A stretch of DNA of 55,775 nucleotides from JBEKOF01 sp049513975 (GTDB lineage: Bacteria; Verrucomicrobiota; Verrucomicrobiia; Limisphaerales; Palsa-1400), in the NCBI GenBank assembly GCA_049513975.1, contig JBEKVM010000018.1, positions 1 through 55,775 on the forward strand. The letters run 5' to 3'. How positions within the stretch are numbered: position 1 is the stretch's first letter; each line of letters begins with the position of its first letter. Shown piece by piece: positions 25,491 to 34,240 of this stretch. Below the pieces are notes generated by a model. It searched no databases and had not been told where the DNA came from. It worked only from the letters and a program-made list of their open reading frames with translations. Position numbers and translations under genes: made by a program.

Positions 25491-27674
25491 TTACAACCGC
25501 CCCCAGACCCAGTCGCCCTTGCCCCCGGCGTCCACGGGGGTGCCGTTGTCGTCCTTTTCGTCCCAGCCAATCGAATACAGGAGGAAGCGTCCGGCCGCGG
25601 TCGTTCGGTACTTGAATGACTCGCCGGTGACCGGGTCCATCGGCAGGATGGGGATGAATTGCGGGATGAGGTCACGGAGCGCGGCGGGAAATTCTCCGCG
25701 CGCCAGGCGGCAGCGTTCCAAAGCGCAGACGACCAGCGCCTGGTTGGCCGCGCATTGCGCGAAGGCGGTTGTTTTCAGGGGCGCGCTCAGTGGGGGATTC
25801 AGGTCTTTGGCCAGGAACCAGTAGAAGGAGTGGCGATGAAGCTGAAGCTGGTCGAGAACCTTGCCGCCGGCGTCTTCGACCTGGTGAGGACGAATGACGC
25901 CTTGCAGCCGGTCAACCGAGTCAATCCTCTTTTGATCCAAGACCGCCCCGTTCGCCATGTTCTGGTAGAGCCAGCCGCGCGGCATGAACTGCACGGCCAC
26001 CCTGGAGGGGCTGGTGATTTTTTGCCATAAATGTGTTTTGCCTTCGCTAATGCCGAAGACCCGGGCCACTTCGGTGCGCGAGCCGCTTTCCAACAAGTGG
26101 CAGTCTCCCGCCCGGGCCGACTCCAAGGCGCACCAGACCGGGGAAACCAAATCAAGCCGGCTGAGTTGATCCTCCAGCGCGGCCAATTCCGCATCGCGCC
26201 AGACTTGCCAGCGCAAACCGGAATCAATGCATTCCACGTACACGCCCGCGACGGCGAGGTTGGCCATGGCCCAGGGCAGCGTCATCGGGTTGCCGGCCGG
26301 CTTGTTGGCCATGCAACCGCGCAGGTCATGCAGCAGGGTCAATTCGCGCAGAGCCTCCTCCGGCTGGCCGCGCATGAGAAAAGCCTGGCCGCGGCCGGCC
26401 AGCCGGAAGGCGGCGGCGCGCAAGGCCGTCAAATTGGGAACCGGAACCCGGTAAAACTGCCCATAGTCGCCGTCCAAACGCGCCGAGGGGCGCTGCACCG
26501 CCTGGCGAATCTTGTCAAATTCGGGGGCAAACTGGTCGCTCCATTTCAAATAATCGGCCGCCGCCACCGGCACAGAAGTCAGCAGCACCCGCAGGGAATT
26601 GCCGGCGGGTTGGACTTGCAGCGCGTTGGTGCCGGGGTAAAGCCGGGCCATCTCGTTGCGGGTCGGGACACTGTCCGGCGCGATGGATAAACGGCGCGGC
26701 GGGTTTTGCGCCAAGTCGTTGCCGGAGAGGGCGAAGCCTTCGGCGATCTCTCCGACCGGGCCGATGGCGGCGCGGATCATGGCCAGGACATAGTCGTGGT
26801 TCAACGAACCGGCCCCCGCGGCCGCCGCGGTTCCACCGGCATTCTTGATGACCGGCACGCCCGTTTTGGGATCGTCCACCCAGCAAAGATTGTGGTCGCA
26901 CTGCAACGCCATCAGGACTGACAGCGCCGACACATTGGTCCATTGGCCGGTCACGCGGATGAGCGGACCGGGTTTTCCATCCGGCCCGGGCGGTCTGGCC
27001 GCAACCAGCGGATCAATCTGAACATTCAAGTTGGCCTGGCGCGCCAACTGGCCGATGGCCTCGCTCAACGAAAGCTTGTCCAGCTTGACGAGGGGGAGGA
27101 TTTCCGCCGGGGGCGGCTCAACTCCGGGCGGCGTCGCGCCTGTCCCGGGAGGCCGCACGATCAACTCGGCCACAATGGCGGAGGCGTTGCTCCCGCCCTG
27201 GCGCGAGGCCAGCGCGGCGAAGGTGTTGAGAGAAAGGCGGGCGGTCAGTTCATTGCTTCCCTTGCCCGTGAACCACTCCTGCATTTTGGGCGCTTTGAAG
27301 AAATTCTGGTCGTCCGGCGCCGCCGGGGGAATGTAGGCGGCCCAATCCAATTTCTCCTGCTGGCCTTCCAGGTCTACTTTGGCGGTTTTCCAGGCGCTGC
27401 TGCCCCGCCAGTTTTCTTCCAGATAGATCGCCGCCGTCAGCACCGCCAGCGCCGCCAGGGTCATCGCGCCGCATCGCGCCAGGCGGATGAGGCGCGGGCG
27501 CGGAGGCGCGGGAGCGGCTGCGGGCGGGGCGGGACTCTGTGGGGCCGTCAATTCGGGTGCCGGAGTGTTGGATGGGGCCGCGGGTGCCGGTGCCGGCGTG
27601 GCGGCCGGGGCAGGCCGGGGTGGAGGGGTGGGGTCGGGGGCGGATGCTGGAGACGATTCGGGAGTGTTGTTCAT
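25491..27674 (-). CDS. Pro/Ala-rich membrane-anchored protein with secretin/TonB short (STN-like) domain
   Basis: From the ATG at 27674 the protein (727 residues) opens with a disordered Pro/Ala stretch of about 75 residues, then a single membrane helix (CGAMTLAALAVLTAAIYL). Residues about 205-280 (LPLVKLDKLSLSEAIGQLARQANLNVQIDP...TGQWTNVSALSVLMAL) resemble the STN domain of secretins and TonB receptors. The middle and C-terminal parts include GQAFLMRGQPEEALREL and end with YSIGWDEKDDNGTPVDAGG, a segment seen in planctomycete/verrucomicrobial hypotheticals. An upstream start at 27722 is possible but less likely. It probably faces the periplasm. Function unknown. Confidence 0.65.
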   Translation of the reverse strand: MNNTPESSPASAPDPTPPPRPAPAATPAPAPAAPSNTPAPELTAPQSPAPPAAAPAPPRPRLIRLARCGAMTLAALAVLTAAIYLEENWRGSSAWKTAKVDLEGQQEKLDWAAYIPPAAPDDQNFFKAPKMQEWFTGKGSNELTARLSLNTFAALASRQGGSNASAIVAELIVRPPGTGATPPGVEPPPAEILPLVKLDKLSLSEAIGQLARQANLNVQIDPLVAARPPGPDGKPGPLIRVTGQWTNVSALSVLMALQCDHNLCWVDDPKTGVPVIKNAGGTAAAAGAGSLNHDYVLAMIRAAIGPVGEIAEGFALSGNDLAQNPPRRLSIAPDSVPTRNEMARLYPGTNALQVQPAGNSLRVLLTSVPVAAADYLKWSDQFAPEFDKIRQAVQRPSARLDGDYGQFYRVPVPNLTALRAAAFRLAGRGQAFLMRGQPEEALRELTLLHDLRGCMANKPAGNPMTLPWAMANLAVAGVYVECIDSGLRWQVWRDAELAALEDQLSRLDLVSPVWCALESARAGDCHLLESGSRTEVARVFGISEGKTHLWQKITSPSRVAVQFMPRGWLYQNMANGAVLDQKRIDSVDRLQGVIRPHQVEDAGGKVLDQLQLHRHSFYWFLAKDLNPPLSAPLKTTAFAQCAANQALVVCALERCRLARGEFPAALRDLIPQFIPILPMDPVTGESFKYRTTAAGRFLLYSIGWDEKDDNGTPVDAGGKGDWVWGRL

Positions 27675-27913
27675 AATCTCAATTCGGTTTCTCTGGCCCG
27701 GTATTGGGGCGGATACTACCAAGGCGCCGGGCCGATGTCGAGCCTCCTTCCCCAGGCGTTGGGCTTGTTTTGTTCACCGCGCCCCCGCTCTCCATATGGG
27801 GTGTTTACCGTATATGCAATTTGCGGCGTTGGCACGATATTTTCGTGGCAGGGGCGGCCCGGCCTTGCCAGAGGCAGCATCGCGGACCAGCCCGCTCAAC
27901 CCGGCAGGACAAC

Positions 27914-28612
27914 ATGAAACAAAAACTAAACGGGTTGTCACAACGATATGTGACGGCGTTGCGCAAGCACTTGCAGCCTGGCTCACACGCGGAGGTTCAT
28001 ACGGCGCTGGGATTGGGACGGCTGGCGGTGGCCCTCGGGCTGGAGACGCTGGAGCTGGCGCGCATTCACGAGCAGGCGCTCACCCTGCTGAAATTGCGCG
28101 GCGGCCACAATGGAATGGTGGCGCGCGCGGAGAATTTTTTTACCGAAGCCCTCACCCCGATCATGGAGACGCATCGCGCCGCGCGGCAAAGCAAAATGGA
28201 TTTAAAGCGGCTGAACGAGGCGCTGAGCCGGCGCACACTGGAACTGGCCGCCACCAACCGCCAGTTGCAACGCGGCACCATCCGGCGCAAGAGCGTGGAA
28301 GCGGCCCTCAAGAAAAGCGGGCGACATTATGCCAGGTTGTTGCAGGATTCTCTGCGCATACAGGCAGGTTTGCGGCAATTGACCCATCGCGTGATGGCGG
28401 CGCAGGAGGTTGAGCGCCGCAAGATCAGCCGTGAGCTCCAGGATGAAATCGCCCAAACCCTCCTGGGCATCAATGTCCGCCTGCTTTCCTTCAAACAGCA
28501 GGCCCGCCGCAATGCCAGCGGACTCAAAAATGAGATCGCCAGCACCCAGCACCTCGTGGCAAAATCCGCCCGGTCCGTGCGCCGGGTCGCCCGGCAATTC
28601 AGCAAAGCATGA
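27914..28612 (+). CDS. Truncated histidine-kinase-like protein with His to Gln in the H-box (putative decoy)
   Basis: The ATG at 27914 starts a 232-residue protein. Residues about 1-90 match the RsbU_N-like domain of its neighbour (SQRYVTALRKHLQPG...ARIHEQAL). A coiled coil follows (about 90-150) and then a HisKA_3-type helix: VERRKISRELQDEIAQTLLGINVRLL. The phospho-acceptor His of the RELHD box is Gln here (residue 176). The protein stops soon after, so no HATPase domain exists. It overlaps the following full-length kinase by 4 bp (ATGA). It cannot autophosphorylate in the usual way. It could heterodimerise with the neighbour as an inhibitor or adaptor; that is inference. Confidence 0.8.
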   Translation: MKQKLNGLSQRYVTALRKHLQPGSHAEVHTALGLGRLAVALGLETLELARIHEQALTLLKLRGGHNGMVARAENFFTEALTPIMETHRAARQSKMDLKRLNEALSRRTLELAATNRQLQRGTIRRKSVEAALKKSGRHYARLLQDSLRIQAGLRQLTHRVMAAQEVERRKISRELQDEIAQTLLGINVRLLSFKQQARRNASGLKNEIASTQHLVAKSARSVRRVARQFSKA

Positions 28613-29787
28613 CACGCAAGCTCGTCCATTTGTCGCGACGCTATCAGGCGGCGTTGCGTCAACATCTCCAGCAAGGCCGCCGGGCGGCACTGCAGTCGGC
28701 GCGCGGACTGGGGAGCCAGGCCCTGGCCGCCGGACTGCAAACGCTGGACCTGGCCAGGCTCCACGAGCAAACCCTGCTCACGGAAGTCTTGCCGGGTTGT
28801 CCGGCCGGCAAGCGCGCCGCGCTGCTCAGGCAGGCGGCGATTTTCTTCGCCGAGGCAGTCACGCCGGTCGGGAAAACCCATCGCACGGCGCGGGAGGCCG
28901 CCGCCCACCTGAGAATAATTGTCGAGACTTTGAGCCAGCGCACCGTGGAACTGGCCGCGGCGAACGTGGAATTGAGCCGTGAAATCACGCGGCGCAAGGC
29001 GGTGGAGGAAGCCCTCAAAAAAAGCGAGCGCCATTACTCGCAATTGCTGGAAAAGTCCGACCGCTTGCAGGAGGAATTGCGGCGCTTGTCCCGCCAGATT
29101 CTCTCGGCGCAGGAGGAGGAGCGAAAACAAATCAGCCGGGAACTCCATGATGTCATCGCCCAGACCTTGACCGGCATCAACATCCGTCTGGCCACGCTGA
29201 AAAAACAGGCCGCGGTCAACACCAAGGGCCTGGACCGCAACATCGCCCGCACCCAACGCCTGGTGGAAAGATCCGTGGACATCGTCCATCAGTTCGCCCG
29301 CGAATTGCGCCCCGCCGTGCTGGACGATCTGGGGCTGATCCCCGCCCTGCACTCCTTCATGAAAAACTTCACGGCGCGGACCGGCGTGCGCACTCATTTG
29401 ACGGCGTTTGCGAAAGTGGAACAGTTGGAGACGGCCCGCCGCACCGTGCTGTTCCGCGTCGCCCAGGAAGCCCTGACCAACGTGGCCCGCCATGCCCGCG
29501 CCAGCCGGGTGGAAGTCAGCATCCAGCAACTGCCGGACTGCATCTGCATGAGAATAAAGGATGACGGCAAATCCTTTCCAGTCGAACGCGTCCTGAACGG
29601 CAAGGGCGGCAAACACCTGGGGTTGCTCGGCATGCGGGAGCGGGTGGAGATGGTCGGCGGCCGTTTTGAGGTCCAATCCGCCCCGGGCCGGGGCACCACC
29701 ATCACCGCGCAAATTCCCCCCATCAAGCCCGCGCGCACAGGCGGGTTATTGATGGATTCCGCTGAAACAAAAAATCAAACTTCATGA
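28609..29787 (+). CDS. NarL-type sensor histidine kinase (RsbU_N-like / HisKA_3 / HATPase_c)
   Basis: 392 residues. Order: RsbU_N-like helical domain (about 1-90), coiled coil with E-I-T-R-R-K-A-V-E-E (about 95-150), HisKA_3 box QEEERKQISRELHDVIAQTL with His180, a linker FARELRPAVLDDLGLIPAL, and HATPase_c with N-box QEALTNVARHARA and G-box LGLLGMRERVEMVGG. No membrane helix is present, so it senses a cytoplasmic cue through the N-terminal domain. It overlaps the decoy gene upstream and the response regulator downstream, each by 4 bp, so the three are one translationally coupled unit. It should phosphorylate the regulator. Confidence 0.9.
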   Translation: MTRKLVHLSRRYQAALRQHLQQGRRAALQSARGLGSQALAAGLQTLDLARLHEQTLLTEVLPGCPAGKRAALLRQAAIFFAEAVTPVGKTHRTAREAAAHLRIIVETLSQRTVELAAANVELSREITRRKAVEEALKKSERHYSQLLEKSDRLQEELRRLSRQILSAQEEERKQISRELHDVIAQTLTGINIRLATLKKQAAVNTKGLDRNIARTQRLVERSVDIVHQFARELRPAVLDDLGLIPALHSFMKNFTARTGVRTHLTAFAKVEQLETARRTVLFRVAQEALTNVARHARASRVEVSIQQLPDCICMRIKDDGKSFPVERVLNGKGGKHLGLLGMRERVEMVGGRFEVQSAPGRGTTITAQIPPIKPARTGGLLMDSAETKNQTS

Positions 29788-30461
29788 AACAAATCACCGT
29801 TCTGCTGGCGGAAGACCATACCATTGTGCGCGAGGGATTTCGCAAGATGCTCGAACTTGATGCCGACCTGGAGGTGGTCGGCGAAGCGCAAGACGGCCGC
29901 CAAGCTGTCGCCCTGGTCAGAAAACATCAACCCGACGTGGTCTTGATGGACATTGCCATGCCCCTGCTCAACGGTTTGGAAGCCACCCGCCAGATTCTCA
30001 AAGCCGTCCCCGCCACCAAAGTCCTCATCCTTTCCGCCCACAGTGATGACGCCTATGTCCAAAGCGCGACCGAGTCCGGCGCGGTGGGATTCCTGCTCAA
30101 ACAAACCTCCTCCCACGATGTCTGCCGGGCCATTCGCGAAGTTCAAAAAGGGAAAACATTTTTCAGTGCCTCCATTTCACGGCGTCAGGACCGGCTCAAT
30201 CAGGAATCGCTGGATCGCACGGGGTTGCTCAACAAGAAGGCGGCGCAACTGACTTCGCGCGAGATGGAAGTGCTGCAACTGATAGCGGAAGGCAAGGCCA
30301 ACAAGGAAACCGCCGCCGAACTGGGCATCAGCATGAAGACCGTCGGCAAGCATCGCGAGAATCTCATGGCCAAACTTGACATTCACGACACCGCCGGTCT
30401 GACCCGCTACGCCATCAGCGCCGGGATTATCGAGAGCAGCGTCCAGTTGACCATTGTCTGA
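29784..30461 (+). CDS. NarL/FixJ-family response regulator
   Basis: 225 residues. The receiver domain shows AEDH near the N-terminus (acid pocket), phospho-acceptor Asp in VLMDIAMP, Ser in ILSAHSD and Lys in FLLKQ. The LuxR-type HTH starts LTSREMEVLQLIAEGKANKETAAELGISMKTVGKHRENLMAKLDIH. It overlaps the kinase gene by 4 bp, and is therefore its likely partner. Targets are not visible. Confidence 0.92.
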   Translation: MKQITVLLAEDHTIVREGFRKMLELDADLEVVGEAQDGRQAVALVRKHQPDVVLMDIAMPLLNGLEATRQILKAVPATKVLILSAHSDDAYVQSATESGAVGFLLKQTSSHDVCRAIREVQKGKTFFSASISRRQDRLNQESLDRTGLLNKKAAQLTSREMEVLQLIAEGKANKETAAELGISMKTVGKHRENLMAKLDIHDTAGLTRYAISAGIIESSVQLTIV

Positions 30462-30665
30462 CGCAGAAATGATTCGTGCTCTTGGGCGCCCAGCGGTGGA
30501 GGGGCTGCTTGGTGGATTTTTTGCTTTCGTTTTTGTGGTTTTGCGGTTTGATGCTTTCATGCGTGAATGGCCTGGCGTCCCAAAGTGGCATGGTCATGTA
30601 TATAATCTTCTCCCCCGGGAAGGGGGCCGGAGGGCTGAGGCTGAAACCTTAAATTTATCAAGCAG

Positions 30666-31688
30666 ATGGTGCGCCTGAAAGACATCGCCGCCCAGGGGGG
30701 CGTGTGCGTCATGACCGTGTCCAAGGCCTTGCGCGGCGCGAGCGACGTGGCCGAGCCAACGCGGGACCGGCTGCGGTTGCTGGCCCAACAGATGGGTTAC
30801 GTGCCGGATTTCATGGCGCAAAGCATGCGCAACCGCACGACCAAGCTGCTCGGCTTGCTGCTGTCCACGGTGGCCAATCCCATCCTGAGCCGGACCGTCT
30901 CGGCCATCGAAGAGCACGCGCACGAACTGGGCTACGATCTGATTCTGATGCACCACCAGAACCTGGCGGAACGGGAGGAGGCCTGCCTGCGGCGGCTGCT
31001 GTCGCGGCGGGTGGACGGAGTTTTTATTTTTCCGGTTTACCGGCTGGCGCCCACCGCCGCCATCTACGAGGACCTGGCGAGGCGGCGCACTCCGGTGGTG
31101 ATCCTGGGGCACCGCGCTCCCTTCTGCGCCAATTTTCACAACGTGGAGACGGACGACGCGCATGGGAGCGAGTTGATCACGCGGCATTTGCTGGAGTTGG
31201 GCCACAAGAGAATTGCGTTTTTGTGCGGCCCCACCAGCGCACCCTGGGCGCAGGAGCGGCTGGAGGGTTATCGGCGCGGCTTGCGGGAAGGGAAGGTGGA
31301 GTGGGAGGACGGCCTGCTGTTCAACGCCGGCTCGACCCTGGAGGAAGGGGAAAAAGCGGCGCTGCAAATCCTGCAGGAAGCGCCGTCCATCACGGCGGTG
31401 CAGAGCGCGAGCGATTTGTCGGCGATGGGCGCGGCCAATGTTTTTTTGAATCAAGGACTGCAGATCCCCAAGGACCTTTCGGTGGCGGGCTTTGGCAACA
31501 TTCTCATGGGGGAATACTTTCGCGTGCCGCTCACGACGGTGCGCCAGGCCAAATTGCGCCTGGGCGCGGCGGCGATGGAAATGATGCAAAAGCTCCTGCG
31601 CGGCGAGGCAGCGGAGGCGCGGCGTTTGCCGGCCGAAATCATTCTGCGCGCCAGCACCGGCCCGCCCAAACGGCCGGCGCAGGCTTGA
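30666..31688 (+). CDS. LacI-family transcriptional regulator
   Basis: 340 residues. N-terminal HTH and hinge: VRLKDIAAQGGVCVMTVSKALRGASDVAEPTRDRL, then MGYVPDFMAQSMR. The periplasmic-binding-protein-like effector domain follows (LLLSTVANPILSRTVSAIEE, GHKRIAFLCG, AVQSASDLSAMGAANVFLNQG, TTVRQAKLRLGAAAMEMM). It probably binds a sugar or related small molecule. No metabolic operon is adjacent: the next genes are Smr and the convergent pyrRB pair, so the regulon is elsewhere or it is an orphan. The start is an ATG at 30666; no classical ribosome site is clear. Confidence 0.9.
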   Translation: MVRLKDIAAQGGVCVMTVSKALRGASDVAEPTRDRLRLLAQQMGYVPDFMAQSMRNRTTKLLGLLLSTVANPILSRTVSAIEEHAHELGYDLILMHHQNLAEREEACLRRLLSRRVDGVFIFPVYRLAPTAAIYEDLARRRTPVVILGHRAPFCANFHNVETDDAHGSELITRHLLELGHKRIAFLCGPTSAPWAQERLEGYRRGLREGKVEWEDGLLFNAGSTLEEGEKAALQILQEAPSITAVQSASDLSAMGAANVFLNQGLQIPKDLSVAGFGNILMGEYFRVPLTTVRQAKLRLGAAAMEMMQKLLRGEAAEARRLPAEIILRASTGPPKRPAQA

Positions 31689-31708
31689 CTCGCCGACGGA
31701 AGGGTTGG

Positions 31709-31745
31709 GATTAAGATCAAGATTAGGAGTAAGATTAGAATTAGG
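31709..31745. repeat. RGATTA hexamer array upstream of smr
   Basis: Degenerate hexamers GGATTA, AGATCA, AGATTA, GGAGTA, AGATTA and GAATTA lie 2 bp before the ATG of the Smr gene. The final GGA of the array sits where the ribosome site should be. Confidence 0.75.
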
Positions 31746-31746
31746 A

Positions 31747-32088
31747 ATGGACTCGAAGAAAAAGCCGGGGTCCGCTGCGGTGCCGGCAGAAATGCCTCCG
31801 GGGGATGGCCCCGTCGAATTGCCGATGGACGGGGTGCTGGATTTGCACACGTTCCGGCCGCGCGAGCTTGGCGGGCTGATCCCCGACTGGCTGGCGGCCT
31901 GCCAGGAACGGGGCCTGCTGGAATTGCGCATTATTCACGGCAAAGGCATTGGCAACGTGCAGCGGAGCGTCCACGCCATTCTGGCCCGCCATCCCGAGGT
32001 GGTGCGCTATGGCCTGGCGGGGGCCCACTATGGCGGAAGCGGGGCGACCATCGTCCATCTGCGCGCGCCGCCGCGCCAAGAGGGGTGA
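31747..32088 (+). CDS. Smr-domain protein (stand-alone small MutS-related nuclease domain)
   Basis: 113 residues from the ATG at 31747. After a short disordered start comes VLDLHTFRPRELGGLIPDWL (LDLHG-like motif), then ELRIIHGKGIGNVQRSVHAIL (the HGKG-type nuclease motif) and YGGSGATIVHL. Smr domains cut or nick nucleic acid, with roles in recombination control or ribosome rescue. The upstream LacI regulator gene is on the same strand, 58 bp away. The start codon follows a hexamer array that may supply its Shine-Dalgarno. Confidence 0.8.
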   Translation: MDSKKKPGSAAVPAEMPPGDGPVELPMDGVLDLHTFRPRELGGLIPDWLAACQERGLLELRIIHGKGIGNVQRSVHAILARHPEVVRYGLAGAHYGGSGATIVHLRAPPRQEG

Positions 32089-32098
32089 GGCGGCTGGC

Positions 32099-33040
32099 TC
32101 AGGCCGCCACTTCCTGGGGCCCCTTGCCGCCGTTGATGAGAAAGAGCACGGCCATGCGCACGGCCAGGCCGTTGGTGACCTGGTCCAGGATGACCGAGCG
32201 GCTGGAATCGGCGATCTCGCTGTCAATTTCCACGCCGCGGTTGATCGGTCCGGGGTGCATGATGAGGGCCTCCGGCTTGGTCCGGGCCAGGCGCGCCTTG
32301 GTCAGCCCGAACAGGCTGGTGTACTCGCTGATGCTGGGGAACATGGTTTTGCGCTGGCGCTCGTGCTGGATGCGCAGCAGGTTGATGATGTCGGCCCCCT
32401 CGATGGCCTGGTCAACATTATAAGTGACACGGCAGCCCATCCGCTCGAAGACTTTGGGCACCAGGGTGGCCGGGCCGCAGAGGGTGACGTTGGCGCCCAG
32501 CTTGGTCAAGGCCCAGATGTTGGAGCGCGCCACCCGGCTGTATAAAATGTCGCCCAAAATGGTCACGTTGAGTCCGGCAATTTTGCCTTTTTTCTCGAGG
32601 ATGGTGAAGGCATCGAGGAGGGCCTGGGTGGGGTGTTCATGGGCGCCGTCCCCGGCGTTGACCACGCTGGCGCGGAGGAAACGCGCCAGAAAATGGGGCG
32701 CGCCGCTGGCGTTGTGCCGCATCACGATGATGTCGGCGTTGAGGGCCTCCAGATTGCGCGCCGTGTCCTTGAGGGTCTCCCCTTTTTTGAGGGAGGAGGC
32801 CTCGGCGCTGAAATTGATGATGTCGGCGGTAAGGCGCTGGGCGGCCAGTTCAAAGCTGATGCGGGTGCGGGTGGACGGCTCGACGAACAAAAGGACCACG
32901 GTCTTGCCGCGCAAGGCCGGGACCTTTTTGATGGCGCGCTCGCCCACCGCCTTGAAGGCCCGCGCCGTGTCCAGCACGGTGACGATCTCCTCCGCGGTGA
33001 GCGACTGGATGTCAAGAAGATGTTTGCGGTTCCAGCTCAT
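32099..33040 (-). CDS. pyrB: Aspartate carbamoyltransferase catalytic subunit
   Basis: 313 residues. The carbamoyl-phosphate loop reads EPSTRTRISFELAAQRL, followed by RHNASGAPHFLAR, DGAHEHPTQALLDAFTI and MHPGPINRGVEI, all diagnostic of PyrB. It catalyses the first committed step of pyrimidine synthesis in the cytoplasm. It is the second gene of an operon with pyrR (4-bp overlap of stop and start at 33037-33040), so regulation by PyrR is likely. Confidence 0.97.
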   Translation of the reverse strand: MSWNRKHLLDIQSLTAEEIVTVLDTARAFKAVGERAIKKVPALRGKTVVLLFVEPSTRTRISFELAAQRLTADIINFSAEASSLKKGETLKDTARNLEALNADIIVMRHNASGAPHFLARFLRASVVNAGDGAHEHPTQALLDAFTILEKKGKIAGLNVTILGDILYSRVARSNIWALTKLGANVTLCGPATLVPKVFERMGCRVTYNVDQAIEGADIINLLRIQHERQRKTMFPSISEYTSLFGLTKARLARTKPEALIMHPGPINRGVEIDSEIADSSRSVILDQVTNGLAVRMAVLFLINGGKGPQEVAA

Positions 33041-33579
33041 GCTCCACCCCCCGTCTCCAGGGTCACCTCGTCCGTGCCGCCTTCCTCGTGGAACCGGACG
33101 TTGATACGCTGGTCCAGGGCGGTGGGAACATTTTTTCCGACGAAATCCGCCTTGATGGGCAGTTCGCGGTGGCCGCGGTCAATCAAAACGGCCAGTTGCA
33201 CCCGTTTGGGCCGCCCCAAATCGGTCATGGCGTCGAGGGCGGCGCGGGTGGTGCGCCCGCTAAAAAGAACGTCATCCACCAGAATGACCGTCTTGCCGGT
33301 GACATCGAACGGAATCCGGGTGGGCTGGAGGGCGGGGGCCGGCTGCCGGTCCAGGTCGTCGCGATGCATGCCGATGTCCATGCTCCCCACCGGCACGGTC
33401 TGGGACCAGATGCCGGAAAGAATGGCGGCGAGGCGTTTGGCCAGGAAAACGCCGCCGCGGTGAATGCCCACCAGCGCGACCTCGGCGCTGTTTTCGTTGC
33501 GTTCGGCGATTTCGTGGGCGATGCGGGTCAGCGCCCGCTCCATGGCCGCGGAATTAAGAATCAGGGTCTCCTTGTGCAT
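33037..33579 (-). CDS. pyrR: Bifunctional pyr operon regulator / uracil phosphoribosyltransferase
   Basis: From the ATG at 33579 the 180-residue product has the PyrR length. VALVGIHRGGVFLAKRL and the PRPP-binding loop VILVDDVLFSGRTTRAALDA are clear. PyrR proteins bind the pyr leader RNA in response to UMP and have weak UPRT activity. The open frame runs on to 33888, but that extension is repeat material. It leads the pyrR-pyrB operon. No PyrR-binding leader or attenuator is obvious in the 150 bp upstream. Confidence 0.93.
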   Translation of the reverse strand: MHKETLILNSAAMERALTRIAHEIAERNENSAEVALVGIHRGGVFLAKRLAAILSGIWSQTVPVGSMDIGMHRDDLDRQPAPALQPTRIPFDVTGKTVILVDDVLFSGRTTRAALDAMTDLGRPKRVQLAVLIDRGHRELPIKADFVGKNVPTALDQRINVRFHEEGGTDEVTLETGGGA

Positions 33580-33620
33580 AAAGAATCGAAGCGGCAGGCC
33601 GGACGGGCAGCGCATTGAAA

Positions 33621-33648
33621 AGTGGTTAGTGGAGAGTGGAGAGTGGGG
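33621..33648. repeat. Heptamer array AGTGGAG x4
   Basis: Consecutive 7-bp words AGTGGTT, AGTGGAG, AGTGGAG and AGTGGGG. Confidence 0.85.
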
Positions 33649-33843
33649 AGCGCAGAGTCTTGGATGGCGGGCAGTGCTCTGCCCACCGTGGGGTGATTGG
33701 CGCGCTGCATAAAATTGATATTCATCGGCCTTGGCGATCTCTCGGGACCGCATTAAAGGTACCCGGCAAAGTCCGCGAGTGATTGTGGGAGGAATCCGGG
33801 GTTTTGCAAGTGTTTTTGCTGAGAGGAGCATGGCGATATTTTT

Positions 33844-34010
33844 GGCAAAATCATGGAAAGCAAAATCCTGCGGCAGAAACAGAATCATGGCGGGACAGAA
33901 TCATGGAGGGCAATGTCAGGGGAATGTTGGTCAGGGGAATGGGAAGGGGAGAGGAGTTTTGACAGGATGCTCAAGATTAACAGGATTGAGGATGGCGATG
34001 GGGTATGCAT
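33844..34010. repeat. Dispersed ATCATGG element, copy 1
   Basis: Degenerate 15-16-bp words of the form GGCAAAATCATGGAR open the element. They are followed by a block starting GTCAGGGGAATGTTGG (33915-33937) and a block ACAGGATTGAGGATGGC (33980). The same blocks in the same order occur at 40274-40450. Confidence 0.75.
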
Positions 34011-34077
34011 AAAGGATAAATCCAAGGCATCGGCGAATGGGGCGATTTCGGTTTTCACGAGAATTATTTTTTTCTGA

Positions 34078-34127
34078 GCTTGAATTTGCTTGAATTTGCT
34101 TGAATTGACTCAAATTGGCTTGAATCG
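34078..34127. repeat. Decamer array GCTTGAATTT x5
   Basis: Five consecutive 10-bp words are GCTTGAATTT, GCTTGAATTT, GCTTGAATTG, ACTCAAATTG and GCTTGAATCG. Confidence 0.85.
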
Positions 34128-34240
34128 GGTTTGCTGGCTTTGACGTTAACGCCGGGTGGTTTGGAGACAGGGGCAGAGGATCCACATTTGCAGGATTTGC
34201 CATTTCGAGTCATAAATTTGTTTTTTTTGGCTTAATTAAC

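Larger units (their letters stand above)
33580..34230. other. 650-bp repeat-filled spacer upstream of pyrR and the IS element
   Basis: No gene seen. The spacer contains a heptamer array (33621-33648), a GGGCAG-TGCT-CTGCCC hairpin near 33669, an ATCATGG-rich dispersed element (33844-34010) that recurs at 40274-40450, and a decamer array (34078-34127). Confidence 0.65.

Noticed and set aside
33580..33740. PyrR-binding attenuator upstream of pyrR
   Set aside because: I could not see the conserved binding loop or a terminator/antiterminator pair in this stretch.
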